Shown here piece by piece: positions 13,028 to 28,000 of a stretch of 64,000 nucleotides of DNA. A program made the translations under genes and the position numbers. The stretch spans positions 10,252,837-10,316,836 of the forward strand of contig NC_091147.1 of assembly GCF_041381155.1 (NCBI RefSeq), written 5' to 3'. The notes under the pieces are model-generated. The model saw only the letters and a list, made by a program, of their open reading frames with translations, was not told the origin of the DNA and did not search any database. Source of the DNA: Argopecten irradians. Lineage: Eukaryota; Mollusca; Bivalvia; Pectinida; Pectinidae. Every line of letters starts with the position of its first letter. Position 1 is the stretch's first letter.

Positions 13028-16000
13028 GTAAATCCAGCAGTATTAATTCGCAGATCAGATTAATAATTTTACACGGTTGGATATTGTTTCTCAATATTTA
13101 TTTGCTACTAGAACGATGATAAAAATGTATATTTTACGTTTCAACAGAAGGAAGAGAAGAGTAGAATGAAGGAAAGTTCTGCACCACAGACACTCGCTGG
13201 CTTAGAATATAAGGTAGATGACTGCCCACCATGGCATACAACCATACTACTGGGATTCCAGGTAGGTGTAGCCATGGGCTCTTAAAAGCTTCAAAAACTT
13301 CGCTGTTCCTTGGAAACGAATTTAGATTTTCTGACATAGACAGCTGTTTCAAGTGAGCTATTTATACACCCTTACAGCTCTGTTTTAACCGTGTTTATGA
13401 TTTCTCCACTATATGGCCGGCGCTATGTTTCCGATACGCATACTGTTAGACAGAACCAGGTACTAATTGATGAATGTATAATTAGAAAGATTAAAAAAAA
13501 ATAATTTTAATTATTTCGATAAAGATTTGATTACTACTTTGAAACACAACGAAGTTGACCTCATTAGGTTTGGGCTATTTTTATCTGGTAAGTCAGAAGA
13601 TAAGACGTTCGCGATACATTGGTCAAGGACTAAACTGAATAGCTATGCTGTCTGGCATGATGTTTGCCCTTGTGATAAGTCGTAGCTGGGCCATTTTGTA
13701 AACATAAATAAAGGTGTTTGAAATATCGTTTTGGTGAATTTGCGCTATGGTATCTTGTCGCGTTGGTGCGCAACAGCACGATAAAAATCAGTTTATATTT
13801 AAAAATTACAATGTAATTAAAACTATTTTAACGTTGTACAACCGCTAACAACTTTGGCGCTTTTTAATACGTATACGATCGAATTCAGTCAAGTGTATTG
13901 TCTCAAACCTTATGTATGTTCTGCACAAACTGACTACAAGTAATGATGTTGAAACCCATTTTCTTACTTAAAACCTAGAGATGCTCCACCGTTGACGAAT
14001 GCAATTTTTTCTCTATTAAACATGGATCAGACGAATTGGTATTTTTCTTTACACCATTTTTCTTACCACCATTAAAAAGTTTGTGCTTCCTATTTTCATT
14101 CAATATAAGAATATCAAAAAATGATTAATTCCCGCCAAAAATAATAATAATGTCACTATGCCCTATATGGAATTAAGTACTGATTGTGGATGCACCAAAA
14201 GCGATATAAATAATTTGATATGTTTGTGTTAATTAGACACAACACGATTATACATTAGTTATTATTCCAATGATGGGTATTGTTTATGTCCTGTCGCCGG
14301 CGGAGGTGGAGTATCTTTACATATTGTGAAGGTATCAATCATTGTTTTATTTGTTTGTGTTGTAAGTTATACTTACAGCATGGTCATTTACTGACTTATC
14401 AGGTTAAAGAGATAGAATAAAGCTAGAGTGCACAGCGGAAAAAAAACCCACCAGCGGTCACTATTGACAACTGCAGTCCCACGTTATTTTTGAGTATGCT
14501 ACCCGGCCAGATTTCATGGGCCTAGGATGATACACCAGGACTCTTTAACCACGTAACCACAGTGGTCCTAAACATTTCTATGTGCTGAACACAGATATAA
14601 ATAGATTATTTGAATATTGATACCTGTATGGCCTTATAGCTTACAAGAATGTAACGATGTATTACACGTATTTGCATATTAGTGACTTGCGGAAAGGTAT
14701 TGATTGTGCCGTCATGTATTTGCCCGAATTACGCAATGCTGTTCGGAGAAAACGACGTGAGTTGTAACCACAAAATAATGACGTAGCAATCGATACCTAC
14801 CAACCAGGGCAGATAACCGTGTTATATGTCCAAAGACGCAATAATACTCAATATGTCTTTTTTGTTCTGTAAGCACTACCTGATGTTGCTGAGCTCCAAC
14901 CTGGCCACTCCTGCTATCTTTGCAACGATCATGTGTGCTTCAGGAAACAAACAAGTCACGTCGACATTGATGGGGAACATGTTATTTGCGTGCGGTATAG
15001 GAACAGTACTACAGACCGTATTCGGGAGTAGGTAAGTACACCCAACTTCTGGCGTTCTATTATCTATTAATGCTATACATTGAGTAAGGTGTAGATACAT
15101 GTCAGTGTGCAAATGAAACTCTTTTTGCAATGCAAAAGTAACTCTTTTGCTCAATTGAAATATATGTATGAATGAATTAGGAGAATGAATGGAGCAATAT
15201 TGCCTATGACAGTGATCGAGTAAAAGAAGCGAAACCAATCTCCTATAGGAGGGTGCATGATGAAGCGTAATGGACACAGGTTCCCTACGGCGACATCCCT
15301 GTAATTAGCTGAATAATAAAGACAAATTGAAACCTTTTAAAATTCGTCATTTCAATATAAGATGCATTACGTTATATCAATCCATGGTTACATTAAGTAT
15401 AGATATTATTTATTTATGATTAGATGTGTACACATATGTATCTTAGGGACTAATACTTAGCGTACAATTATTATGATGCATACTAATGTTGTGTAGTTAT
15501 CGCCAATGTACTATCCTACATTATTTTAGGTACAATTATGCAGTATCTGGTGTCACCGTAATTTACAAAATACTCATGAATCGTAAATGTTCTTAGTGAC
15601 TACTATAAAATGACAGTAAGACATTTTACAATTATTCCCGAACCATTTACATTGGCGTTTGAGTTCTCTTCCACGAAAATACGCGAAAGTCTGTACTTCA
15701 CGAAAAACAGGTTTTTTATGAATATACATTTTATTACTACAACTTATTTCAATTTGTCCTTCAAAAATACTCCAGCTGTATTACCAATGATTTATACTGA
15801 TTTGATGAATGATTATGGATGAGAATTAGAACATAAGGTTAAGGTGACAAAACTATATTGAAATATGAAATCCTAAGTGAACCCTCGGACGACCTTTACA
15901 TTGTAACTTCCTGACGTTTGTCAAACACTTAATTATTATAAGCCAGACATATATTATCATATCCTATTCACATAACGTGATTTCTTCCTGATCGACCAGA

Positions 16001-19000
16001 GTTACCTCCCGTCCTAAGGGATATCACTCTGGTACACTATAATGTGGCAAGCCATCTATTCGTCTCTTGATTTTTTTAACTTGGAAACAAGTCGTTATAT
16101 ATTGAAACATATTTGACCTCGGTGACCTTGAATGAAAGGGTATTACTCTGAAGAAACACTGTGATACTTGGTTAGTGATAAGGGTTTGTAGCATTCTTTT
16201 CACATAAGAGACACGTTTTACAACCGCACAAAGTTCAAATAGATCAACCGTGACATCGTGTAGTGTAAACCGGAACTAACAAGGCAAATGTACCATCCGT
16301 TCGTTAGCATTGATACTGACCTTGAAATTTCAAAAAGATATATCACGCAATGCTCTGATTACCACGAATACCTGACCTCGATATTGTGGTTTTATATGTC
16401 ACAACATCCTGTACCAAAATCGTGTCATGAATGTGGAACATTTCATATACGAAGTAAAATACTTTTGGTTTCGCTTTCTTAGCATTTCATGTTGAATGTT
16501 GCGACTCATTGTTTTGAAACGTTACTTAACAAGGGTGACCCCGTGTTGTTCTCAAAGGTTTGATCCAATTGTTGCCTCCTTATCTGTTTTTTTTCCCGAA
16601 CGTAGAGAAATTTTACGTTTGTCTGTTTTGTATGCCATCCTATCAACTGTCAGAAAAAGCGCCATCGTACGGTCAGTACATGGAATATATTCGTATTGTG
16701 TCGGGACATCTTGACCCGTTTGCCCACCACGGCCATTTTGAACACTCCCGAGGTGGGTTATGTCTACACAACCCACTAAACTATTAGATCACGTCATGTC
16801 ACGTAGGCTGTTCTAGAATGCTATTTAATGTAAGATGATAGTTTCCAGCTACAAAGTCAATGTCATGGTAACATATACATTTAAAAACGGTTATTGGGGC
16901 AGTATTTATAAGTATGTCCATATCTTATCAACCGATAAATCTCTGGCTATCCACAGGCTTGACACAATGATATGCACCGCTCTTTAACCTTCTCCGCATG
17001 TGTTGAAATATGTATGTGAAAAAGGACAAAACTCTGTTTTGAATGGATAAAATATCATACTATACCAAAAACACTACGATACACTGTACAGGGGCGGGTG
17101 CATTACTCATCTAGTCTTTGTGTAGTTTTGTGTAGGTGAATAAACTATGCATATCATGTTTTTTACATACATTTTCATGATGGTACAGACAGCACCTGAT
17201 AGATAAAATCTCATCAAATCGCCAAAAGACACCCACAGTGCGGGACTTGTTATGGAATATTTTGTTTGCTTTATTAATTATGCTATTGAAAACCAGGATT
17301 ATGACGTGTCAGGTCAAGGTGGCGGTAGAAAGCCGGAGTACACGAAAAAAACACTGTACCTACCGACCAATGGTCATAATCGAGCACACTGCCTCACATA
17401 GGATTCGAACATAGATATATAATTTTTTATATCCAAACCCATTAATATAATAAATATAAAAAAATGAAGAGTTAAAAGCTTCACTATACGTAGCTAGTTC
17501 TAAAAAGTTAAAATTGGCGCAGATCTATTGATAACAGATGTAGATGTTTTTAAAGATGCTCAATCGTCGACGAATGGTATTTAGTGTTTTCCTTCAGTTA
17601 CAAAAGTTACTTACTTTCCTTTACACCATTATCACCATTGGAAAATTAAAGCTTCTAATTTAACTTTAAGATAAAAATATGAAAAAAAATTTATTGCGTT
17701 AAAAAAAAAAAAAAAAAAAAAAAAACCAACAACAAAAAACGATGGCACTGTGCCCTTTAAGAATTAAGTACTGATTGTGAATGTTCCAAAACAAAATACA
17801 TTATTTTATGTATGTGTGTGTATAATTGAACACATATATACACGAGAAAGCATCAGTTTTTGTTCAAATGACAGGTATCGTTCAAATGATGGTATCGTTT
17901 ATGCTCTGTCGGCGGTGGACCATCTTTAAAATTACCTTAAAAGTAATATGCATAAGACTTTCTTATTAGTATCATTACAGCATTTGCTAAATCTCATTTT
18001 GAATTCACCGCCATTGAAGTAACTGTTGTTGCCGAACGGAAATCAGAAAGCCCATGACCCGTCCTCATTATAGTTCGTTATAGTTCGTAAGACTAAACTA
18101 ATCACGTGGTGTTCTAGTAACGGGGTTAGAATGTCTGCTAGATTATGTTAGTTTAACATAGTATCTGCCTAACCTATTTTCTATTTAATGGATTTTATCG
18201 AACGTTTCCGAATCAGTAACGTATACCATAACTTCGATTTAGTCTTATTTCTGCATGGTGTAGAACAGGATGTTATTATCAAATTTCTACGAAATCATTG
18301 AAAGGCGGATATGGGTATATTTGGGCCTAAATGAATAAGCTTACTGACAACACCACACCTATCACCACTTCTAACAATTATGAAATAAATGTTAATGTTC
18401 GAATTGCGGGTGGCTTATATTTCTCTTGGTCGGTTAAATAATCGTGTGGTGACAATGACTAGGCCACACCGAGAAATGAACCTACGCTGATTACGCGTAG
18501 GAGTCTGATACATTTATGGACACACCCATTTTCTTTACCCGTATCACAGCTATACACTAATTGTAAACACCGATGTCGCCATTTTGTAATTGCAAAGGAG
18601 TATGAGAAATAAATGTATGCAAAATGCGTTTCTCACAATAATATAGAAAAATATTTTATAGTTTTATTCCTATGGAATTAAAAACAAGTAAACATCCATT
18701 AATGTTTTCTATTAGTTTTCGAGGATACTTTAAAAAAAATATTTCAAATGTATAATTGATTGGTCAGAGGATTGTATTTTAAAATCAATCGGCAACGTCA
18801 ATGTCAACGACAACGTTGTTTAACGTGGACATTATTGGACCGTGTCATCCAAGCATTATCAAAAACTTCATTATTGAAATTAAAGACGCGTCTATGAATT
18901 CCTTCTGTTTTGTTTATAACTACATGAACGAAACATATTGTAGATGATGTTTATATTTATATTTCGATAACTCGGTGAAGGATGTAACATCAATCAAATA

Positions 19001-22000
19001 CAATTCAAAATACACAAAACAAAAAAACAAAACAGAAACAAGTAGAATGGTTTGCTTGTTCAAGTAAAAAAAATGCATGGTATATATTTCTCATTTTGGT
19101 ATTAGAATGCTTAGTGTAGAAAGCTTATTGTTTCTTCTTGCTTATTGGCATGCACTTATTTCATGGATGTTTAAATTCAGTGTTGATCATTTCCTTTGGT
19201 GCCACACTATTTTATTGAAGGTGTCCAACGCAATCATTTTGCGTCAGAGAATCAGGAGACCTGTTTAATAGAGATCTTGGACACAAAAATAATAGTTAAA
19301 TACTGGAATAGATAAATAGAATTTTGTTTACAGATTGCCAATTGTCCAGTGTCCCGCCTTCGCCTACGTTGTGCCAATGTTAGCGATGATCGACATTGAA
19401 GAATTTGCATGCCCAGACTTTACCGCAGCGGGTAACTCTACTACCGGCGGTACGGAAGTTTCTTGTCTATGTTTTTATTTCTGATTTTTTTTCACGATGG
19501 GATGGCTTCCATTCGCAATCAAGAGTGCGAATTAAGTGAATCATTACCAAGATAGTTTAATTATCAATGTAAACCGAAATAACAATTAGAAATAAAAAAT
19601 AATTTTATCGTTTTATGCCATATCCATCATAATGTGCCAACAAATATAATCAAAATGACTACTTACACATTTCACAAGATAATAATGTTCTCATATTTTA
19701 TCTGTCCATATTTAATTTTGCTAATTCAAACTTGAGCTGTTATACCTGATGCCCTTAAGTTTATATGGGATACTCTGAAACTTTTGACATTTAAACAGAT
19801 ACTCAGCTATCTCAAGATGAATATTGGAAGACGCGTCTCAACATGGTAAGGCTATCCTCTGTTTCATATAAACACGGTACGGCGCGTCATTCCCTGACCG
19901 AAAAGTGCCTCTATCAATAAAACTTTGAAATGAGTTGTGAAAGTCATTATTACAACGCTATTAGTCGATCATCTTAACTTTTGTAATAATAAGATAAATC
20001 CTATATCACATCATTAATTTCATTTCCTTTGCTTCATATCAACCCTTATATTTAGTTTCGTTACTATGACGACGGTTTTCCGCTTTTTCAGCTTGCGGGT
20101 TCTGGGATGGTTGCTGCTGTAGTGGAAATCCTCATAGGAGCCAGTGGCCTTATCAACATATTATTACGGTTTATAGGACCGCTTACTGTGGCGCCGACCA
20201 TCATGATGATAGGACTTGGAGTTACGGAGCTTGGCTTTGAACTCGCTGGCAAACACTGGGGTATTGCTTTAGGGTAAGTATTGTAAACTCTTAATTAAAT
20301 TTCGTTATCTCGAAGTTGGCGGGATCATGATACAAGTTTTAACCATGAAGGCATTCGACATATTGGTGTTCGAAGGAATATTGGAAAGTGTTAAACACGA
20401 GTTTCATAAGTTTGCAAACACATTTTTATTTTATCTTCTTCTTTTTTTAAATTTCATACCACGACGAAATGAAAACCAAATATTGACATCAATGCTTAAA
20501 ATTAATTTCTCAAACTACTTGATAAAATACATTGGTTTAAACCTACGTATACATTGATTTCCCATGGGATTATTTTTCCAAACCAATAAGCAAGGTAGCT
20601 CTTCAATCAGGACTTAATATTTGTACCTGCTTCCCCTATTGCATGATCGTAAAAGGCGATTAAATTTAGGATCTTGTGATGTCACGATAACGTCAAGTTT
20701 TCTCGCCATAGCAGTATTAGGAAAAACAAGTCAGTCAGAATATCACATTTAGTATGAAACTAATTATATCAGAATAAAAGGTCTTTTAACATATTAAGTA
20801 CGGGAGAGTTACTCTGAGTTTTGAGTACGGTAGGATTATTCTGAGTTTTGAGTACGGTAGGGTTATTCTGCGTTTTGAGTACGGTAGGGTTATTCTGCGT
20901 TTTGAGTACGGTAGGGTTATTCTGAGTTTTGAGTACGGTAGGGTTGTTCTGAGTTTTGAGTAAGGTAGAATTATTCTGAGTTTTGAGTACGGTAGGGTTA
21001 TTCTGAGTTTTGAGTACGGTAGGGTTATTCTGCGTTTTGAGTACGGTAGGGTTATTCTGAGTTTTGAGTACGGTAGGGTTGTTCTGAGTTTTGAGTAAGG
21101 TAGAATTATTCTGAGTTTTGAGTACGGTAGGGTTATTCTTAGTTTTGAGTACGGTAGGGTTATTCTGAGTTTTGAGTACGGTAGGGTTGTTCTGAGTTTT
21201 GAGTAAGGTAGAATTATTCTGAGTTTTGAGTACGGTAGGGTTATTTTGAGTTTCAAGTACGGTAGGGTTATTCTGAGTTTTGAATAAGGTTGGGTTATTT
21301 TGAGTTTTGAGTAAGGTAAGGTTATTATGAGTTTTGAGTACCATAGAGTTACTCTGAGTTTTGAGTAAGGTAGGGTTATTTTGAGTTTTGAGTAATGTAG
21401 GTTGTTCTGAGTGTTGAGTAAGGTAGGGTTTTTCTAAGCTTTGAGTACGGCAGGGTTATTTTGAGTTTTGAGTAATGCAGGGTTGTTCTGAGTTTTGAGT
21501 ACGGCAGGGTTATTTTGAGTTTTGTATTATCTCTAATATGCTGCCATATGAATATACCTCCGAAATGACTACCACAAGCCATCCACGTCTGGGTCGTGAG
21601 TTCGAATCCCATTGTACCACGTCCTTCAATGACCTTGGCTGTTGATTGGACGCTTAACAAGTCAACAACCTTCAGCCAAGTCTCAGGATGATATTGTTGA
21701 ATGTGTTTGTGTCCTATTTACTATTCTTTGTTACCATGAACTCATGGCCTGACTCTTTAAACAGTCTTTCATATTAACTTATACAGTGCAACCGAAACCT
21801 TTAAAAGCATGTTCGACCGGGTCGTATGTTTGAGATGAAGTACCTATATCTCTTTACGTAGTTAAATGTCATTCACGAATTCACCGAAAAATGTGTCATA
21901 GTTGTTTATTTCACAATATTTCATGCATCCGAATTCTTTTCAAAAAGAAATTAAGAACATTATCTGTATGAATTACAGTAGACGTACATGTTTTGCATAC

Positions 22001-25000
22001 CTATGAGGTTTATACATTGAGAGTTTAACTCTTAAGCAACCGAGTGTTGAGAATTTAAGCTCTCAAAGTTTCAATTCCGTTTTTGCAAATTAACCTACTT
22101 TTCGGGTTTATATCAGTTGTGACGTCATTATTTTGTGAGCCAATCACTCGTCTTTTTCTCTGAAAAAAAGACGTAACCCTTTGAAACACATGACATCACC
22201 TCAAATATCTACCCGCAAAGTCAAATAACTCTGCAATATCCATATATGGAATATGGATTTTGGTGAAAATTTATGATGAATTTATAAGGGTTTCCAAAAA
22301 TATCAGAAACAAATTCTGAATTGCCCCCTCCCCCACACACACGCACACGGATACAATATATAATGCCCTTGTTTGCTGGTAACTTTGATTAATGTAAGAT
22401 TTTGTTTATTTTTTTATTTTTTCGTTTACAGGACACTTATACTGATCGTTCTTTTGTCGGAGTGTATACCTAAATTTTCTATAAAAGTGCCATGTAGATG
22501 TTCAAGGTGTCCAGATAAAACCGAGATCGTCTTCCACAAAATGTTCTCGGTGAGTAAACCGATAAAACCTATTGTCTAGACAGTCTCTATTATAATGTAA
22601 TGTTAGACAGTCTCTATTATAATGTAATGTTACGTTTATATAAAACCTATTGTCTAGACAGTCTCTATTATAATGTAATGTTACGTTTATATAAAACCTA
22701 TTGTCTAGACAGTCTCTATTATAATGTAATGTTACGTTTAATAAACCTATTGTCTAGACAGTCTCTATTAATTAGTATATAAAATGTCTAAGTTATAATG
22801 TAATTACCTATATGTCTAGACAGTCTCTATTATATATAATTAGTATAATGTAATGTTACGTTATATAAACCTATTGTCTAGACAGTCTCATAAAGTAATG
22901 ATTAAACTATTGTTAGACAGTCTCTATATAATGTAATGTAGTTATTAACCATGTCTAGACATCTATTATGTAATTACGTTATATAAAACTTTGTCTAGAC
23001 AGTCTCTATATATGTAATGTTACGTAAACCTATGTCTAGACAGTCTCTTATAATGATTACGTTTTATAACTATTGTTATGATAGAGTTTATTAAAACCTA
23101 TTGTCTAGACAGTCTCTATTATAATGTAATGTTACGTTTATATAAAACCTATTGTCTAGACAGTCTCTATATAGTAATGTTACGTTTATATAAAACCTAT
23201 TGTCTAGACAGTCTCTATTATAATGTAATGTTACGTTTATATAAAACCTATTGTCTAGACAGTCTCTATTATAATGTAATGTTACGTTTATATAAAACCT
23301 ATTGTCTAGACAGTCTCTATTATAATGTAATGTTACGTTTATATAAAACCTATTGTCTAGACAGTCTCTATTATAATGTAATGTTACGTTTATATAAAAC
23401 CTATTGTCTAGACAGTCTCTATCATAATGTAATGTTACGTTTATATAAACCTATAGACAGTCTCTATATAATGTAATGTTACGTTTATATAAAACCTATT
23501 GTCTAGACAGTCTCTATATAATGTAATGTTACGTTATAAAACCTATTGTCTAGACAGTCTCTATTATAATGTAATGTTACGTTTATATAAAACCTATTGT
23601 CTAGACAGTCTCTATTATAATGTAATGTTACGTTTATATAAAACCTATTGTCTAGACAGTCTCTATTATAATGTAATGTTACGTTTATATAAAACCTATT
23701 GTCTAGACAGTCTCTATTATAATGTAATGTTACGTTTATATAAAACCTATTGTCTAGACAGTCTCTATTATAATGTAATGTTACGTTTATATAAAACCTA
23801 TTGTCTAGACAGTCTGTATCATAATGTAATGTTACGTTTAATAAAACCTCTCTTTACAACAATATATTGCCTGTATGTTGCCGAAGAAAATAAAACTAAT
23901 CGATATATATAAATTAGAATTGGAATCAGAATGTTAGATGTATGTTATATTTATGATTAGACACCTGCTGTTGTTACCTGACTCTCTGTAAGTGTAAATA
24001 AAATATCTATTTTCACACGAAGTTGCTTGAAAATCGTTATATAAATAAATTTTACAGCCTCAGGAATTAGTTCCAAGTGTTGATCCCAATACCAAGGGGA
24101 AAGAGTTTTAATTGACTTATAAGGCATGAATCAACTGTATACCATACCACCTATAGATCACACATTTTCACTTGATGTTTCTTAAATATAACTTTAAATT
24201 ACTTTCTGCTGCTTATAAACGCACGCACAAAAAACAAAAGTTTTAATGAAAATAGAAATAAAAATAAACCGGAGGTTCATAGCAAAATATCGTAACTTTT
24301 GGAGAGTGAATCAAACAGGTGGTAAGGTAAATCGATACTTATCCTTCTTTGTTTTACATTTTAAGTACCCGCTGTATGTCCTTTTTAATTCCAGGTTATT
24401 ATATCCGTATGTGTGATGTGGTTCCTGTGTTTCATCCTCACCGTATCCAATGCATTTCCCACAGATGAGAAAGTCTATGGCTATGAGGCCAGGACGGATC
24501 TTAGGACAGACTTTATACATGACGCGCCTTGGTTTTCCTTTCCCTATCCAGGTAAATGTGTTTATGTAAAAAAAAATAACGCACCAGTTTCAAGACGTTT
24601 GAAGCTCTACTAACCTTAAAGACGCAACCCTTGGACTTTGAAATCGTGTCCCGCGGGAAACGTCTCGCGACTCCATGCATGCATCCACATTTTAACTCTC
24701 GTTTTCAGCATGAGATTTGGAATTTTCTCTATAGACAAAATGTGCCATAAGGACTCACTTTAGGTAACTACACAAAGAAAGAACTACACAATTAATGTTC
24801 GGGTCAAAATGATATATTGTCTGTGCGTTGTTATGCGCACGACACCGTCAGCCGTGACGTCAGGAAGCTTGGTGCTAAAGATGAAGGCACATATTTCTGC
24901 GAAATTTTAATGCATGGCATGTTGCCAAGTTTTCACCTTTGGGAGAATCAGGATCGAAAGACGAAAACTGAACTATTCTAATACTTAAGAATTACTTTCT

Positions 25001-28000
25001 GACCTGTATATGACGAATGTTATATATATATATCTAGACACAAACCATCCATCAATAGCATGCGTTGAAGAATAGTATTTGATAAAATTCAATGGTCGGA
25101 CTGCAAGTTACAACAGTTTTAATCCCATTCAGAGGTTAAACAATATCCTAACTATATTTGCATTTTGTACATATAGATCGTCCCTTCTGAGGTTTTGCCT
25201 TAAGTTGATAAGATTTCAGTGTTAGTTGATAATGTTGAATATCTAACAGCATCGTGCCTTGTTTTAATAGGAAAATTTGGAGTACCAGTGTTTAACACCG
25301 CCATGTTTGTTGGGATGATCGCCGGAGTGTTAACATCTATCATAGAATCAATAGGAGACTACTACACTTGCGCCCGTATCGCAGGAGCGGTGCCCCCTCC
25401 ACCCTCGGCCGTAAATAGAGGTAAAGAACCTACGTACTTACTGTGGGCTGGCACATTATCTACCCGCAGTTTATTTGTGTGTGATAGTGATGTTACGATC
25501 TATATTTTGTTTTTACTCAATGTATACATTTCCAGTTTGTACATGTTTCACTTGTTTATACGCCAGCTAGAAAGCAATGTGAACAGCGGGAAGTACACAC
25601 GGCCCAACGGCCTTCGAAAATGCCAGTTGTATTCTATTTTCATTTTTTAAGTACCCAAATAGTACCGGATATACCGTTGCCAATGTGATAATGCGAATTA
25701 ATTGAATCTTTTATGTATAGGTATACTTTGTATCATAGTATCATTATTGACATCTATTGTCTACCGTTGGAACATAGTTTTAAAAAATATCATTTGATAA
25801 TTTTTGTGAAGATGACAATATTGGAAGCACATACTATAGATATATTTTCTCTCATACCAAAAGATATAATACTGCTGGTCTAGGGCAATACAGTCATGTC
25901 GCCTGCGGATGTATCACAATGTTATCCATGCAATAAAGCCTCGTGACGTCACAGCGTCAATAAAATTACTATTTTTGCGGTACAATTTTAACTTTTTTTC
26001 AGAAATGAGGCTTAGTTTGGTATAATAGATACAAACAATGGTACTTGAGTTGAAAATTTCACTCAATTTGCATGTACATGTACATTGTATATGGATTCAG
26101 TCAATGTTTTCGTCGAACTTATTTCAAAATGATGGGATGGCATAGTTGTAGAATTGCAATAAAACGTCAAAATATGAGGGAAAATATACTATTTCACATG
26201 TGGATATGAAAGATAGGGATATTCTACCCTCGGTATCGCAAAACACTGTCAAACCCTCTACATGCTTCAGGTTTTATAGCATTTTGTGACCCCTGGGTAG
26301 AATATCCCTATACTTCATTTCTTCATAAGAAAGAGTCTTAAAATATAACCCATGATATATTTTTTTTTTTCGCAATCTACAAACTTAAAATAATTCGCCT
26401 TCGTCAATGTGATTGGCAGTGAATTTGCAATGATTTATCGGTGCGAATTGGCTGTTAATGCATTCGTTATTGTCTCCACGTCGTTCTACGGAACGATTCC
26501 ATGTACTAATCCTGGCGACTACTGCCAGACAATGTACTATTGTTGTAATGCAAACAGGCATCCTACTGGAAGGGGTTGACTGCATTCTCGCCATACTTGT
26601 TGGCTCCGGGTTTGGCGTGACGTCATGCAGTCAAAATATCGGCGTTATCAGCCTCACAAAGGTTTGTTTGAACTAGATGGTGGAAGTGGTAGCCTAACTC
26701 CTTATACTGTGTACTAACCAGGAAATGCACTAAATAATACAGTTCTGTCATGCTTTATCATGTACTGATCAAACATTTTCTTTTTTCTGATGCCATCCCG
26801 ATGAAGCGTCCATAGCTTTGGTGCCTTTGAGTAACAGCTTTGACTGTTGACTGATAAAGCAAGAAAGAACTGTTTTGTTACCAAAATAATCAAGAAACAT
26901 CGTATAAGTGATACAGTCACAAGCCTATCAGTACTATTTCAATACGTGATAATGTGAATTTTTGACTTCATTATCGACGCAAAGTAATTGGGAAAATAAG
27001 AGCTATAATTTCAATAAGTATATGGAAATGATCGGGGCTTATATTCGCTAGGCATGTTTCTTATAAACTCAAAAGGATTCTTTCTCCCCTTGCAATAACG
27101 TTTTTGAGACTTTTGCTTCCATAACATTAAAATATCATTGGTTTGTGAAATAATTAAATCATTTTGTCAAAATCTTAAACTAATCTGAGCTTCTACATTG
27201 TATTAAGATAACGTACGTGGAAAGAATATTTGGGCCCGCGACAATATAAATTAATTCAACAATTTAGCAGGTTGACCGGTCAATAATTTGTACTTTTGCG
27301 ATGATTTTTAAGTAATTAAATTAATGTAGAAAAGTCGTTAGGACTTAATTTACAGTTACATGGAACGTCAGGTAATGAAAAAAGATAATGCTTTTATATT
27401 ATTTCATAATGATAATGCTTTCATCTAATATTCCGTATTGGCATATTACAGAGATATATATCCTTGCGGGTAGGTATTGATTGTGACGTCATGTGTTTGC
27501 GAGCGTAATGTAATTCTTTTCGGAGAAAACGGCGTGAATTGCGCTCACAAAATAATAACGTAACAATCGATACCTACCCGCAAGGGAGCTAACTCTGTAA
27601 TATGCAAAGACGGAATAGTAACTGCATCATGCTTTTGGAATCATTATGGGCACACATGTATATTTTATAATCAGAAAAACAAACAATTCTTATATTAATC
27701 AATAAAATTGCACTTGTGTTCAAGAGTTTTTATCTTAATTTTCGATATACATTATCTCCCTTTATCTAAATGATTATTTTTAGTTTTGTTTACCTATCAA
27801 CAAAGTAATATTTTATTTAATTAAGACAAATTGTTATTGTCTTATCAAAACCTTTTAAAGGCATTGAAATTAAGCAAATTAATTAACAGTCTTGTGATAG
27901 ACGTAATGTATAAGGCGGTTATTATTGCGTAAGGCATTATAAAATACGTAGCAAACATTGTTTGACATATTCACGAGATCGTGTTGTCATTGCAGGTGGT

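Noticed and set aside
14876..15277. Minus-strand 133-codon frame opposite SLC23 exon 3
   Set aside because: Antisense shadow of a conserved transporter exon; no splice or domain support.
20769..21660. Minus-strand frames of 191, 156 and 94 codons with repeated LKTQNNPTV or SKLRITLPY
   Set aside because: Two different frames are open over the same 27-bp tandem array inside an SLC23 intron; a repeat artefact.
22600..23912. Plus-strand frames with repeated KTYCLDSLYYNVMLRLY, and a CRISPR-like look
   Set aside because: A 51-bp tandem array with no unique spacers, in an intron of a eukaryotic gene; neither a gene nor a CRISPR array.
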